This document shows, piece after piece, positions 1 to 10,966 of a stretch of 64,000 nt of DNA. How positions within the stretch are numbered: the stretch's first letter is position 1; each line of letters starts with the position of its first letter. Made by a program: the position numbers and the translations under genes. The DNA lies in assembly GCA_016705005.1 (NCBI GenBank), contig JADIZB010000017.1, positions 1 through 64,000 of the forward strand, read 5' to 3'. The notes beneath the pieces were generated by a model that searched no databases, was not told the origin of the DNA, and worked only from the letters and a program-made list of their open reading frames with translations. This stretch comes from Bacteroidales bacterium. Its GTDB lineage: Bacteria; Bacteroidota; Bacteroidia; Bacteroidales; Lentimicrobiaceae.

Positions 1-2537
1 TAGGTGTAATGAAAGATATTCTCTTTGCTGATGGTGGTATCCTGGTAATGATCAACAAATTGTTGGAGGCCCCAATCGGTTATATTTTCATTTCGGTTGC
101 CTTCTTTGTTAAATTGATAGAGAGGAAGACATTGATTGTCTCCTAAAAAATGAAGATCAGATATTGTTTTTGATGCATGAAACCTAATATCAGTTCCATT
201 AGTATTAAAATTGATCACTTGGTTTTCTAATTGTGCATTTATACCATAGATCGAAGGATTCTGGTATTGCATTTCATTTAACTCCTTACTGAAATATAAG
301 TATTTTTTTACAAACGGTCGATAGAGACTTTCAATAATCAAATTACTATCGAATGAATAGTACTTACCTTTTTCCAGATCATTCTTTACTGCCCTAGTCC
401 ATTTAATAGAATAATCAATTCCATCTGTAATATCTGCTTTTGATTTCCCTTTATGCTTATCTGCGTCTTTATTATAAACATCAATTAAAAAATTAACTTT
501 TTTTTCAAGATTAGTTCTGCTATCGTCATAAACCCACTCATCTCTATTTGTAACGACTCCTAAAGAAAAAAGCTTAAATATTGCATCTGTGCTTCTGCCC
601 AATTTAACGTCTTTATTTGCAATTGAAATTAAACTATCCCAATCATTATTATCAGAAAGATTAATCAATTGTTATTTTATCAGGGATAATTGCTGTAAAG
701 TGGATTTTTTCCAATGCATTGCTTTTAAGCCAGGCAAGTTTCTCTTCCTTTCTCCATTCGTCTTCCATTGAAATATATTCGATGTAGCATTGTCCCTCTT
801 TCTTTTCCTTCTTAATAAGAAACATGATCGCAACACCAGTTTGTATTCCAAAAACATTATGCGTTGTGCCAGCTATTTTAGGATTCACCCTAACATCGCT
901 TTTCGTATCTACGATGTAGCAGTTTGAGAAATCATTTTGAATGCTTTTCCTGAATCCATCGAATGTGCGGCTGTCAATGAAACTGCGGTTGGTGATTAAA
1001 GCCAGCACACCATTCATTTCTAACCTGTCCATCGCCCAGCGGTAAAACCGGGCATACATATCATAAACCTTTGTCTTTTGAGCCGTGCTGTATTTGATGA
1101 AGGTATCCTTAATCCGCTTATCGATATATGGATACTCGCGGTTTTTATTGTTCTCGTTTTCGTTTAACTGATTGGCATTGTACGGCGGGTTCCCGATAAT
1201 CACCGAAATCTTTTTACTGTTCTGCCTTCGGATGCGGTCTGTATTTTCGGAAGTCACCCCGAACATTGCATGTTGCTTGCCCGCATACGACAAGGCATCG
1301 GTATTGTCCAGCGTGTCCACAAAACAAAGGTTGGGGAACTCGGCATAATACTGCATCTTTTGCTTAAAGGTGAATTCGATATTGAGGTTGGCTATGTAGT
1401 AGGGGAGTATGGCTACTTCGTTGGCATAGATCTCATTTTTAAACTTGTAATCGAGCAGGTGTTTGGGTATGGCGTTTTCGATAATCTCGCATATAAAGGT
1501 GCCCGTGCCTGTAGCGGGATCGAGTATTTCCACATTTTTATCGGCAAGGGTTTTCCCGAAATGCTTGTGCAGCAAGTAGTCGGTGCTTTGCACCATAAAC
1601 TGCACAATCTCGTTGGGTGTATAAACCACGCCCAGTCGGTCGGCAGCTTTGGGATTATAGACTTTGTAAAAGTTTTCGTACAGTACTTTCAGGAACTTCT
1701 GTTTCTCGTGGTGGTCGGTAATGCCCGCAGCCGTGGCATTGATGGCTTCGTAATAATGCTCGATACTGTTGAGCAGGTTGCGGCGTTCAGCATAAGTGAA
1801 CAGGATGCCGATCAGTTTTCAAGTTCAGCCGCGATTGTGTTGTGGTGGTGAAAATCAGGATCATCAAAGATTTTGTTGAAAATATCACTGGTCAGGATAT
1901 GCTGGATCATCATTTCACGGATATCTTCCAGCGTGATGTCGGGGTTGATTTCAGCCTTGCATAATTCCAGGAAATCAGCCTGCGCTTCCAGGAAGGCTTT
2001 ATTGCTTTCCCTGCTTTCCAGAATCTTGTTGCGCAATGTGAGAACAATCACCGGAATATCTGCTTTGAACTTTTCAATGGCTACTTCAAACTTATAAACC
2101 GTTTCGCTTTTAAACGCGATGAAGTCGGAAAGCAATTGGTGCAGGCCTTCGGCATCGCGCATCATTACGCGGTTTACTTTCTGCCCACGCTGGAAAAGCA
2201 CAGCGGTATTGCTGTCTTCGAAAAGTATATTGGTTAACGGGTAACCTTTTTTAATTTTAGAATCAATTTCGGCTTCTATATTGTCTTTTTCATCCTTACT
2301 CTCCCACAATCCGATATCAAGCCCCCACAGGTTTTTTACCGTGCCATCGGGATAAACTTTTTTACCTCTTGTGCCCATGACAGCAACCTCGGGGATAAGC
2401 TCATAATTCGCTTTCCGTGCATATTCATTCAGCAAAGCCCAGAAATGGTTTCGAATACTTTGTTCGTTTGAACTTTTGCCATATTGCAGGGTTCGGTCGA
2501 GGTTCTGGTAGTACTGGTTAATGAGGGGATTGGACAT
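1..2537 (-). pseudogene. Fused restriction endonuclease / N6-adenine DNA methyltransferase (type IIG or ISP-like), frameshifted, C-terminus beyond window
   Basis: The reading frame runs in three pieces: 2537-1812, about 1815-664, and about 672 to the window edge. The N-terminal piece holds a likely PD-(D/E)xK nuclease core (PDGTV, then LWESKDEKD). The second piece carries methyltransferase motif I (LDPATGTGTF) and motif IV (IIGNPPY), with the usual VYTPNEIVQFM lead-in. The third piece continues as NLSDNNDWDSL and contains the SLYRPF region expected before or within the target-recognition part. Restoring one A in the A4 run at 1816-1819 joins LEN to LIGILFTYAERR (giving LEKLIGILF). Restoring one base in the A4 run at 675-678 and one G near 666 joins pieces two and three (DKNNNWINLSDNN). 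Expected role: modify and cut DNA at one site as a single polypeptide. Either a recently inactivated gene or sequencing indels; family call is firm, subtype is not. Confidence 0.8.
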
Positions 2538-2877
2538 ATGGAAGGATGGAAATTAAAGGGACTTTGAGTAAAACAGGTTCAAACCTACAGGAATTTTATA
2601 AGATAAGCAAAGACCAAGTGAAAATTAGATAAATATCGGGGTACTTTCCAAGCAGCCCAGTCATATAAAATTATTTATAACAAGTCTAAATTGGGAAAAA
2701 TCTTTGTATTTCAAAAAACTTATCCTATATTTATAATCCAGTATAATATACTTGCGCCCTCCCATTTTGCTAACTGATCTCTTGAGTTAATTATATTTCC
2801 TTGTCAGCTAAAAAATTACACTCGTATACCTCCTTTTATAGTTGATTTTTATAATTTTTATTTCTAACTATACAAAC
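2538..2877. other. AT-rich gene-free spacer
   Basis: No supported gene, RNA or hairpin seen. It separates the divergently transcribed restriction-modification gene from the plus-strand secreted-protein series and would have to hold promoters for both, but no convincing TTTG / TAnnTTTG pair was found. Confidence 0.5.
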
Positions 2878-3368
2878 ATGAAACTCAAAGTTATTTATTT
2901 ATAGTGCTATGTCTGCTTGGGTTCAGGATATCCAATGCACAGGAAGTCATCACTACAGGGGGGGGGTATATACAAAGTACAGAGGGATCTTCAGTTTTAC
3001 AATAGGTGAACCTGTCTGTGAAACATTCTATGGAACAACCAGTGTTCCTAACTCAAGGATTTCAGCAAAATGAATATCTAAATGATTCAGCGGCACATTC
3101 AATTTATGAATTACCTGGCTTGAATAATAAAATAGCCGTTTACCCGAACCCAGCCAAAGAGTTAGTCATTCTTTTTGTTGAAAATATAATTAATAAAAAT
3201 CTGATATACTCTTTACATGACAATCGAGGGTTACTGATACAGAAGGACCAAATTCGAAATGTGGAAACAAAAATATCTGTCAGACATTTGGCCCCATCAA
3301 CATATATCATCGACGTGTTCGATAATCTAAATAAGATTAAAAGCATTAAAATCATAAAGCAATATTGA
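2878..3368 (+). pseudogene. Small secreted protein with T9SS type A sorting tail, several frameshifts
   Basis: Begins ATG AAA CTC AAA GTT with a signal-peptide-like start that hits a stop at about 2905. In the next frame it continues LCLLGFRISNAQEVITTGGGY, the common Bacteroidota pattern of a cleaved leader followed by a short repeat-free domain (TIGEPVCETF, LTQGFQQ). At least three one-base shifts (near 2903, 2995 and 3045) are needed to join the parts. The last 80 residues (VYPNPAKELVIL ... KSIKIIKQY) form a typical Por-secretion tail, which would direct export by the T9SS and surface attachment. Function of the mature part is unknown. Decay or indel errors cannot be separated here. Confidence 0.65.
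2958..2966. repeat. G9 homopolymer tract inside the T9SS-tailed gene
   Basis: Nine consecutive G encode three glycines in the frame that reads ITTGGGYIQS. Tracts of this kind can slip and switch a gene on and off, but the host gene has other shifts too. Confidence 0.6.
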
Positions 3369-3417
3369 AAAACGTGATTAGGAAAACTTGTTTTATACAA
3401 TTATAGCTGTTCTAAAT

Positions 3418-3534
3418 GCGGATTCAACAGCTAGTCAAGTGCAACCATGGGGTCACCTAAAGCTTTCATCACAATCTCTATCTGGAGTTATCCTTTGTGA
3501 GGATCCTAATTACGGCGGCGTTCCAGGGCTCTAA
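3418..3534 (+). pseudogene. Relic of a beta/gamma-crystallin repeat
   Basis: The frame reads ...VQPWGHLKLSSQSLSGVILCEDPNYGGVPGL and then stops. This matches the junction between two Greek-key units in the neighbouring genes (LGWNDRIGSLKISSSPLTGIELFEHPNYQGD). No start, no full domain and no tail: it looks like debris left from an expanded crystallin-gene family. Confidence 0.6.
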
Positions 3535-3602
3535 AGGCTGATTAAATACAAGTAGCATGTAAATTGAACACATGAATCAATTAACCTTAAAACCTCAGTC
3601 TT

Positions 3603-4475
3603 ATGAAAAGCACCTCTTCTTATGTTAATTGTTGTTTTAGCGATAGCAACAAATGTCGATGGACAAACGAAATCAACACGCGCTGCAGGTGTTTATCTTT
3701 ACCAACACCCTAATTATGGAGGCGATTCAAGGTATTTTAATGCAAATACTCCCAATCTTGATGCTGACAACATTAATTTCGCAGATGTTGCTTCAAGTGT
3801 GCAGGTAGTCGACGTGCCGGGTGTCAATCTTTATGATGGCAGAGATTATTCTGGAGCAATGCTACCAACATCTGCAGATATTCCGGATCTAACAATCTGG
3901 GGTTTTAATGACAGAATTGGTTCTTTAAAGATTGTTGCTTCACCTACACAGGGCGCTATACTATATGAGCATCCTAATTACGGAGGTGATTGGAGGATTT
4001 TTGAGACTAATGCTCCTGATCTTGACATAGGTACCATTAATTTTGCTGATGTCGCTTCCAGTCTACAGCTTTTGAATATCGGCGGAGTAAGTGTATGACT
4101 TAAAAAAATTATGGAGGAGAGCCATTTTTTTTTGATAGTGACATTCCGAATCTTGGTACGTATGGTTGGAATGATAAAATCGGTTCATTAAGGATTTCAA
4201 GTGTTGGTATTGATGAGCAATCTGTATCAAAATATTCAATCTCAGTTAGCCCAAATCCGGCTTCGAAAATTTTGACCCTAAAGGTAACACCCTTAAAAAC
4301 CGAAAATCTTAGTTATTCCTTCTATGACAATGGTGGAAAGATGATGTTTAACGGACAAATTTTAAATGAAAATACTGAAATTTTCCTTGATCATCTTTCT
4401 CCATCATTATACTATTTACAAGTCACAGCAAATCAACAAATAGTTAAAAAAATAACAATAATTAAACAACCTTAG
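3603..4475 (+). pseudogene. Secreted beta/gamma-crystallin protein with T9SS tail, frameshifted
   Basis: The ATG at 3603 (ATG AAA AGC) is one base out of frame with the leader MLIVVLAIATNVDGQ starting at 3622, so the gene needs a shift near 3608. Two crystallin-type units follow: GVYLYQHPNYGGDSRYF with NFADVASSV, then GVNLYDGRDYSG with WGFNDRIGSLKI; a further unit starts at GAILYEHPNYGGDW. A second shift at about 4093 breaks the chain, and the next frame reads YGGEPFFFDSDIPNLGTYGWNDKIGSLRIS before a Por-secretion tail (SVSPNPASKILTL ... KKITIIKQP). Crystallin modules of this class bind calcium and stabilise surface proteins. Same family as the gene at 5433-7764. Confidence 0.75.
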
Positions 4476-4486
4476 ATCGTAAATTT

Positions 4487-5417
4487 ATGAAACATCTGTT
4501 TTTAACTCTGACGATTGTATTCCAGATAGTTGCATTTGTGCAAGGCCAGGTACCTAAAAGAATTAAATATCAAACAATTGTACGCAATAGTTCTGGATTG
4601 GTAATTACCAACCAACAGGTTGGCATTAAAATCAGTATTTTAAAAGGAGGTCCCGATGGCACAGAGGTTTGCTCAGAGTCTTTCAATCTAACCACAAATG
4701 GATTCGGACAAGTAAATCTTGAGATAGGGAGTGTCAACCCCACTGCCTTTGCTGCTATTGATTGGGGGAGTGGCCCATATTTCACAAAAGTGGAAGCATT
4801 AGGAAATGTAGTAGGTACTTCAGAATTACTTTCGGTACCGTATGCTTTTTTTTCTGAAAAAAATAGCCCTCCTGTTTGGATAATATCAGGTACTTCAATC
4901 TACTATAATGATGGGTTTGTTGGGATTGGAACATCTAATCCCTCAGCTGCACTTGAAGTTGCCGGAAGAACTAAAACCCCATGTTCTGGAGATAACAGGA
5001 GGTGCGGACCTCGCCGAGCCATTTGAGATGTCCAATGAAAGAGCGCTTCCTGCTGGCTCTGTAGTGGTTATCGATAACGAAAATCCGGGGAAACTTATGC
5101 AATCAGTAAAAGCTTATGATAAGCGCGTTGCTGGAGTAATTAGTGGAGCTGGTAACATTAACCCTGGCTTAACTCTTAATCAGGAAGGAAAATTAGATGA
5201 AGGACAATATATTGCACTCACTGGAAGAGTATATGTTTTATCAACTACATCAAATGGAAGCATAGAGCCAGGTGATTTACTTACAACTTCAAATCTACCC
5301 GGCTATGCTATGAAAGCAAAAGATAAGGATAGATCATTCGGAGCTGTTTTTGGAAAAGCCATATCATCTTTAGAAAAGGGAGAGGGTTTAGTTTTAGTTT
5401 TAATCAATTTACAATAA
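4487..5417 (+). pseudogene. Secreted tail-fibre-like / structural protein, one frameshift
   Basis: Starts with a clear signal peptide (MKHLFLTLTIVFQIVAFVQGQ). The first part, IKYQTIVRNSSGLVITNQQVGIKISIL to YFTKVEALG to SELLSVPYAFFSE, is a fold widely seen in Bacteroidota surface proteins; it is followed by GFVGIGTSNPSAALEVAG, a motif typical of phage-tail-like collagen-free fibres. The frame breaks near 4970-4985 and resumes as VLEITGGADLAEPFEMSNE through a domain with RVAGVISGAG and GRVYVLSTTSNG to the stop at 5417. No T9SS tail is present. Lies 11 bases after the crystallin gene and 15 bases before the next, so they may be co-transcribed. Exact function unknown. Confidence 0.7.
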
Positions 5418-5432
5418 CAAAAAAGAATTGTT

Positions 5433-7764
5433 ATGAATAAAATACGTTTTATAGCAATAATCGCTTTACTGAACTCTATTATTTATTGAGAGTATTGAAG
5501 CTCAACTCGCTAGACTATATAAGGAAGAGTATTATGGTGGAACCCCATTCGATCTCAATGTTGTAGGACAGATTATATATGTTGAGACTGATGCCGATGG
5601 GATTTCGATTGATATTATTAATTCTGAGGTGGCTGTGAAAGTAACACGTATTTCAGAACCATAGCTTTATTTGGATCGATCAGGATCTTCCAGCAACTTT
5701 TGGAACGGATCAATATACGGATGCTTTACTAAAAATTGAGTGTTTAAATAAAGCTTCAACATCAGATGCAATGCCACAACCTGAAGTGTGGATTCCGGTA
5801 GATGGCGCGGATGCAAATGGCTATATTTATGGGAATATTTCCAAAATTGATCCTGGAGATTATGTTCTAATGGCTAGAAGAGCATATATATGAAAATGCC
5901 AAAGAATATGGATGTTGTCATGGACCATGGGCCTCTCTCAATTTAGAGGTTTATGGTTCCGAATTGTTGACATCTTCAAATTTCACTCAAATTGCGCAAA
6001 ATTACTGTTATCCACCAGACATTAATATTATTGAAGAGCCTGTTAATCAATGTGATTTCTTCCCCTGTTATTCATTTATTAATGACCATCCACTTCTTCC
6101 ACGGCCAGATGGTTGGAATAAAAAATTCCCTGGACAGGTTTGGCTTGCAGCAAATCGTTGTTGTTCATTTTGGACAGGATGTTGGGCTTGTCCAGACCCA
6201 AATAGTGAATGGATTGATGGCCCTTTGGGGATAATATATTCAAATGTTCCAATATATAATTGGAATGATTCATTTGCTGAGGATACAATTTCATTAGTGA
6301 TGAGGGAAGGAGATGATACAAATTGTGATGATTTTTTAGGTGCAATAAAGGTAAATAAGTATATGACTGACACAATTCTTTTTAAATTATGGATGGGTGG
6401 ATGGATAATTTTAGAAAATGATACATTTCCAGATGATTACCAAATGCAAAATATTGATCATTACTGGTTTCATAGTTGGAATGGCGTTTATCCTGACAGT
6501 AATGAAGTTAAATCTCCGATAATATACGATCAGTATTTGCCACTGCCCAATAGTACTGTTGACTTAATGGAGGAACGATTCGTTGAACCGGGCCAAACTA
6601 TTGGAATTTTAGGTAGGAGTTTCCCCGACGGTATATATGATAAACCAATGATCTATACTGCTCCTTGTGAACCAGCGTTATCAGGTGGTAGTATATTAAC
6701 CGGGGTTAGACTTTACAATTATCCAAATTTTCAAGGAGAATCGAGGTTCTTTAACACTGATATTCCCGACCTAGATCTGGGAACGATCAATTTTGCTGAT
6801 GTTTCGACAAGTATTAGGTTATATAATTTATCCGGAGTGAAGTTCTACGATTTTCATGATTATGGTGGATGTATTCTTCCTGTGAATGAGGATATATCAG
6901 ATTTGACCTCATTAGGATGGAATGATAGAATTGGATCATTAAAAATCGCTTCAACACCATTAAATGGAGTAATACTTTATGAACATCCGAATTATGAAGG
7001 TGATTGCAGATATTTAGAGACGAATATCCCAGATCTTGATTTAGGCACTATTAATTTTGCCGATGTCGCGTCAAGTATAAAGCTCGTTAATGTTTCAGGT
7101 GTTAAACTTTACGACTTTAATAATTATGGCGGCTGTATTTTTGGCTGTCAATGAAAATATTCCAGATTTAACTCCTTTTGGATGGAATGACAGGGTTGGA
7201 TCATTGAAGCTATCTTCAACACCATTGACAGGGGTGCAGCTATTCGAAAATCCAGATTATGGCGGTGATTGCGGGTTTGAAACGGATATTCCTGATCTTG
7301 ATATAGGAACTATTGATTTCGCCGATGTTGCATCTAGTGTTAAGCTTGTTAATATTCCAGGAGCTAAACTTTATGACTTTAATAATTATGGAGGAGGAGT
7401 GATATTTGTCGATCAAAATATTGTCGACTTGACACCATTGGGCTGGAATGATAGGATTGGATCATTGAAGATATCATCAAGCCCGTTGACCGGTATTGAA
7501 CTTTTTGAACATCCTAATTATCAAGGTGATTCAAGATTCTTTGAAACAGATATTCCTGATCTTGATTTGGGAACAATCGATTTTGCTGATGTAGCCTCCA
7601 GTGTTAGAATTCACAATTTGAATGAAGCCAAACTTTTTGATGGCAATAATTACGGCGGAGACAATCTCACTGTAACGCAAGACATTCCAGACTTAACACC
7701 CTTGGGATGGAACGACCGGGTTGGTTCATTGAAAATAATAAATAAAAAAATAAATAGTGTCTAA
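5433..7764 (+). pseudogene. Large secreted beta/gamma-crystallin repeat protein, four frameshifts
   Basis: ATG at 5433 gives a leader (MNKIRFIAIIALLNSIIY) that meets a stop at 5487. The chain can be followed through shifts near 5487, 5655, 5880 and 7140. The first 420 residues are a cysteine-rich, aromatic-rich region of unknown fold (CDFFPCYSF, RCCSFWTGCWACPD). From about 6700 to the end there are four crystallin domains, eight Greek-key units, alternating the signatures NFADVASS and GWNDRIGSLK. The second matches the calcium double-clamp motif (N/D-N/D-x-x-S/T-S) except for glycine at position five; the first has alanine in position one. There is no T9SS tail: the protein ends soon after the last unit. 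Likely a calcium-stabilised surface protein, if functional at all. Confidence 0.72.
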
Positions 7765-7853
7765 TTTTTGAGTTCATCATTTATTAATGAGAATGCAATC
7801 AATTCAGATCAATTTTGATTTTATAGATCATTGTTGCCAGTAAGATTGGGAAT

Positions 7854-9048
7854 ATGCTTATAGAACGAAAATCATTTTCTGTTAATCTCATCATATTTAG
7901 TGCAATTTTATTCACTATATTAAACTTGAATTTACCGGTTAGGGCTCAATTCGATGTTGGTGATAACGATACAATCAATCCAGGGCTTTACCTTACTTTA
8001 ACTGCAATTTATGAAGATATGGGCATTCCAGTTGAGATTGCTGCTAGTGGAGTATCAGGTCCTTTACCAATTGGATTTGAATTTTCTTTTTTCGGTAATC
8101 TATATTCACAATTCTATATAGGTGCAAATGGATGGATTAGTTTCAGCTCGAACCAGGATGCTATTGGAACGCAAGAGGCTTTTATGGTTCCAAATTCTTC
8201 TGCATCCAATCCTAAAAACTGTATCCTGGGTCCTTTTCAAGCATTAAATCCAGAAACCACAGGTAGCCCATACATTTTCTATGTAACAGCAGAAAACCAC
8301 CCTATCAGAAACTTGTTATCTTGTGGTGCCAAACACCTATGTACCAATGTGACACATCAAATGTAACATTCCAGATGCAACTCCATGAAGGCACGAACAG
8401 AATAGAAACCCATATTTACCAAAAACCATCCTGTATTGATTGGAACGACAATAAGCAACATTAGGTATTCAGAATATTACAGGTGATATTGGCTTTCTGT
8501 TCCTGGCAGGAATGCAAATCATGGACAGCACAAGAGGAAGGATGGCAATATATTCCGGCAACAATGGATAGCTTTGCTGTTGTTTCAATTCCATATAATC
8601 CGTATCCGATTGCTCCGGGTGATAAGTTAGAATATCAATGGTATGAAGGAGCTGAACAATTATCTGATATGCAGAGTATTATTGTTTCACCTTCTGTTAC
8701 CACTGTTTACCAAGCAATTGCGACATTATGTGATGGAAAACAATTAACAGATAATCTTGAAGTTATTATAATTCTAAAAGTTCCAAATGCTTTCACTCCA
8801 AACGCAGATGGATTGAATGATAGATTCAAGATCACCGGTGTACAGCCTGAAAAATATTACGCACCAACCTTAAAATCTTTAACAATATAGGCCAGATGGT
8901 TTTCGATACCACAGATATAACAAATGGGTGGGATGGAAAATTCAAAGATAAGCTATGCCCTTCAGGGAAATATGCCTGGATGATTTTCTATGTTGATAAT
9001 AAGAAATCACAAATTACCAACAAAGGAATGGTAAGATTGATCAGATAA
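7854..9048 (+). pseudogene. Secreted protein with gliding-motility-type (T9SS type B) C-terminus, frameshifted
   Basis: Signal peptide at the N-terminus (NLIIFSAILFTILNLNLPVRAQ), then a beta-sandwich start common in this phylum (PLPIGFEFSFFGNLYSQFYIGANGWISF). Shifts at about 8300, 8460-8500 and 8870 split the chain. The middle part reads EGWQYIPATMDSFAVVSI and a PKD/Ig-like stretch (DKLEYQWYEGAEQL). The end is the CHU_C/gliding type C-terminal domain: VPNAFTPNADGLNDRFKI, then FNNIGQMVFDTTD..GWDGKF..CPSGKYAWMIFYVD and a final KGMVRLIR. This tail class is exported by T9SS, usually for motility-adhesin-like proteins. Stop at 9046-9048. Confidence 0.75.
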
Positions 9049-9217
9049 ATTGATTTACCGAGCGTAGGTTTGAAATTTGTAATATAATTTCAATCCATTC
9101 AAGTTTGGAACTTAAGCCTTATCAATGAGTTATTTGTAACTATATTTCTTTCCTGGAGTAATTGTCCCTGGAAAGAGGTCACGTTAAAGCAAAGCCAAGG
9201 ATGCATGCTGTCTTTTG
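9049..9217. other. Convergent spacer; composition boundary
   Basis: No gene or strong hairpin. The base composition changes visibly here, from the AT-rich interrupted genes on the left to GC-richer intact genes on the right. Confidence 0.4.
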
Positions 9218-10432
9218 TTAAGCATTTTCCCCACTCGCATCCATTGTTGTCAAACCATCCCCAGCCTGGTACCTCGCCCGTTTACTTCCTTCGTACAAAT
9301 CGAAACCGGCATAACGGCATTCCAGTTGCCCGTTGAAGAGGGTGTATTTCTTCATGGGTTTCAGTCCGATCATTTTAAGTGCCCTGAAGTCGGAACTGAT
9401 CACCCAGGCCTTGTATCCCTTGAAGTTTTGCTTCAGGGCATCGCCCAATTCCTGGTAGAGTTCAATGATGTCTTCAACACGGATTCGCTCGCCGTAGGGC
9501 GGGTTGGTCACCATCAGGCCACCCCCGGCCGGGGGAATGATTTCCTGAAACGGACTGACTTTGATCGTGATGTCTTTGTGTAACTGCGCCTGTTTCAGGT
9601 TGGCTCCGGCCGAACGCAGGTTGTGCTCCGAGATGTCGGAACCCACAATCTGGAAATTGAATTCGCGCTGTGCTTCGAGGGCTTCGTTCTGAACCTCCTC
9701 CCACAGGTCGCTTTCATAGTTTTTCCAGCGCATAAAGCCATATTCCCCCCGGAATTGCCCGGCAGGTATATTCATTGCGATCATGGCCGCTTCAATCAGC
9801 AGGGTGCCTGAGCCGCACATCGGATCGATGAAGTTCGACTGCCCGTCCCAGCCGGTGAGCAGGATCATGCCGGCAGCCAGCACTTCACTCAGCGGAGCTT
9901 CGGCATTCGACACATGGTACCCGCGCTTGTGCAGCGATGCGCCTGAGCTATCGAACGAAACATCTACTTCGTCCTTGTATATGTGGATGTTGATCCTGAA
10001 ATCGGGGTTCTCGGTGTTAACCGAAGGCCTTTCGCCGGTCCTGTCGCGGAAACGGTCAACAATGGCATCCTTCACCCTGAGTGAAACAAAATGAGAGTGG
10101 GTAAACAGTGATGTAGTTACCGTGGAGTCGATGGCAATGGTGTGGCTGTTGTCAAGATAATCTTCCCACCGGATCGCCTTGACCGATTTATAGAGGTCGT
10201 TTTCGCTGAGTATGGTGAAATGAGCGATGGGCACCAGTATGCGGAGGGCTGTCCGGCAGCGGTAATTGGCAGCGTAAAGTTCCTTTTTGGTTCCTTCGAA
10301 GGCCACCGCCCTGTTGAGCAGTTCAATATTGACAGCCCCCAGTTCCTGCAGTTCGCCTGCCAGTATTTCTTCGAGTCCGGCCGGGGATTTGGCCAGCATT
10401 TTCATCATCGGGTAACCATCACGGATTGACAT
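9218..10432 (-). CDS. THUMP-domain 23S rRNA (guanine-N2) methyltransferase, RlmL/YpsC-like
   Basis: About 404 residues. The N-terminus (MLAKSPAGLEEILAGELQELGA) is the ferredoxin-like start of the RlmL family, followed by the THUMP RNA-binding domain (ENDLYKSVKAIRWEDYLD) and a class I SAM methyltransferase with FIDPMCGSGTLLIEAAM (SAM site) and the catalytic MVTNPPYGERI. It methylates a guanine of 23S rRNA using S-adenosylmethionine. It has only the N-terminal half of E. coli RlmL, not the fused RlmK half, which is normal outside gamma-proteobacteria. The frame stays open up to 10474, but those codons fall in an intergenic repeat (10451-10481), so the start at 10432 (MSIRDGYP) or 10408 (MMKMLAKS) is preferred. 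Confidence 0.88.
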   Translation of the reverse strand: MSIRDGYPMMKMLAKSPAGLEEILAGELQELGAVNIELLNRAVAFEGTKKELYAANYRCRTALRILVPIAHFTILSENDLYKSVKAIRWEDYLDNSHTIAIDSTVTTSLFTHSHFVSLRVKDAIVDRFRDRTGERPSVNTENPDFRINIHIYKDEVDVSFDSSGASLHKRGYHVSNAEAPLSEVLAAGMILLTGWDGQSNFIDPMCGSGTLLIEAAMIAMNIPAGQFRGEYGFMRWKNYESDLWEEVQNEALEAQREFNFQIVGSDISEHNLRSAGANLKQAQLHKDITIKVSPFQEIIPPAGGGLMVTNPPYGERIRVEDIIELYQELGDALKQNFKGYKAWVISSDFRALKMIGLKPMKKYTLFNGQLECRYAGFDLYEGSKRARYQAGDGLTTMDASGENA

Positions 10433-10450
10433 TGGGCTTATTTGATTTTT

Positions 10451-10481
10451 TTTGCCACGAAGGCACAAAGACACAAAATTT
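10451..10481. repeat. Short intergenic repeat (TTTGCCACGAAGGCACAAAG family)
   Basis: Contains CCACGAAGGCACAAAGACAC, an internally repetitive element often scattered between genes in this phylum. Its presence upstream of the rRNA methyltransferase argues against the longest possible start of that gene. Confidence 0.45.
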
Positions 10482-10560
10482 ATTCAATAAAATTGTCATT
10501 AATCTTCAATTTTTATTTTTCCGGGTGTATTACCGGATTTTAGCAGGATACTGTTATGAT

Positions 10561-10953
10561 TCATTGTACCTGTTTCAATTTCTCCATAAATTTTGAAGCT
10601 TCAACAATGTAACGGCGGTGGGTGCCTTCGCCGATCAGGCCTTTTTCGTCATGGGCGCTGACTTTGAAAAGCAGCTTTTTACCATCAACAGACACGAGGT
10701 GCGATTCACAGACAACATTGCTACCAACCGGGGTAGCTTTCACATGTGAGACACTGATTTCGGTTCCCAGGGTGATGTGGCCCTCAGGTAGATGCTCCTG
10801 AACACTGAGCTGGGCTGTTTTCTCCATCAGGGCAACCATGGCCGGGGTTGCAAATACTTCGATGAGCCCCGACCCGTAATGAGAGGCCGTATCGGACGCG
10901 CCAACCGTGATCATCTGTGTACCTTTGAGGCCGGGTTGCAGGTTGTATTCCAT
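10561..10953 (-). CDS. Hot-dog fold thioesterase, FlK-like
   Basis: 130 residues, the usual length. The pattern matches fluoroacetyl-CoA thioesterase-like hot-dog proteins: an N-terminal strand, then SGLIEVFATPAMVALMEKTAQLSVQEHLPEGHITLGTEISVSHVKATPVGS, with the Thr, Glu and His positions of the family catalytic triad visible (ATPAMVALME.. and SHVKATP). Acts on an acyl-CoA of unknown identity in the cytoplasm; most members are housekeeping or repair thioesterases rather than true fluoroacetate resistance enzymes. Transcribed away from a repeat-rich spacer and probably monocistronic. Confidence 0.82.
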   Translation of the reverse strand: MEYNLQPGLKGTQMITVGASDTASHYGSGLIEVFATPAMVALMEKTAQLSVQEHLPEGHITLGTEISVSHVKATPVGSNVVCESHLVSVDGKKLLFKVSAHDEKGLIGEGTHRRYIVEASKFMEKLKQVQ

Positions 10954-10966
10954 TGTTTGAGTGTTT

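Noticed and set aside
1270..1851. Plus-strand open frame of 193 codons
   Set aside because: It lies opposite the methyltransferase gene, which carries clear catalytic motifs; the plus-strand frame has no recognisable family.
1..9048. Programmed frameshifting
   Set aside because: The breaks are many, differ in direction and lack a common slippery site, so decay or sequencing indels are more likely.
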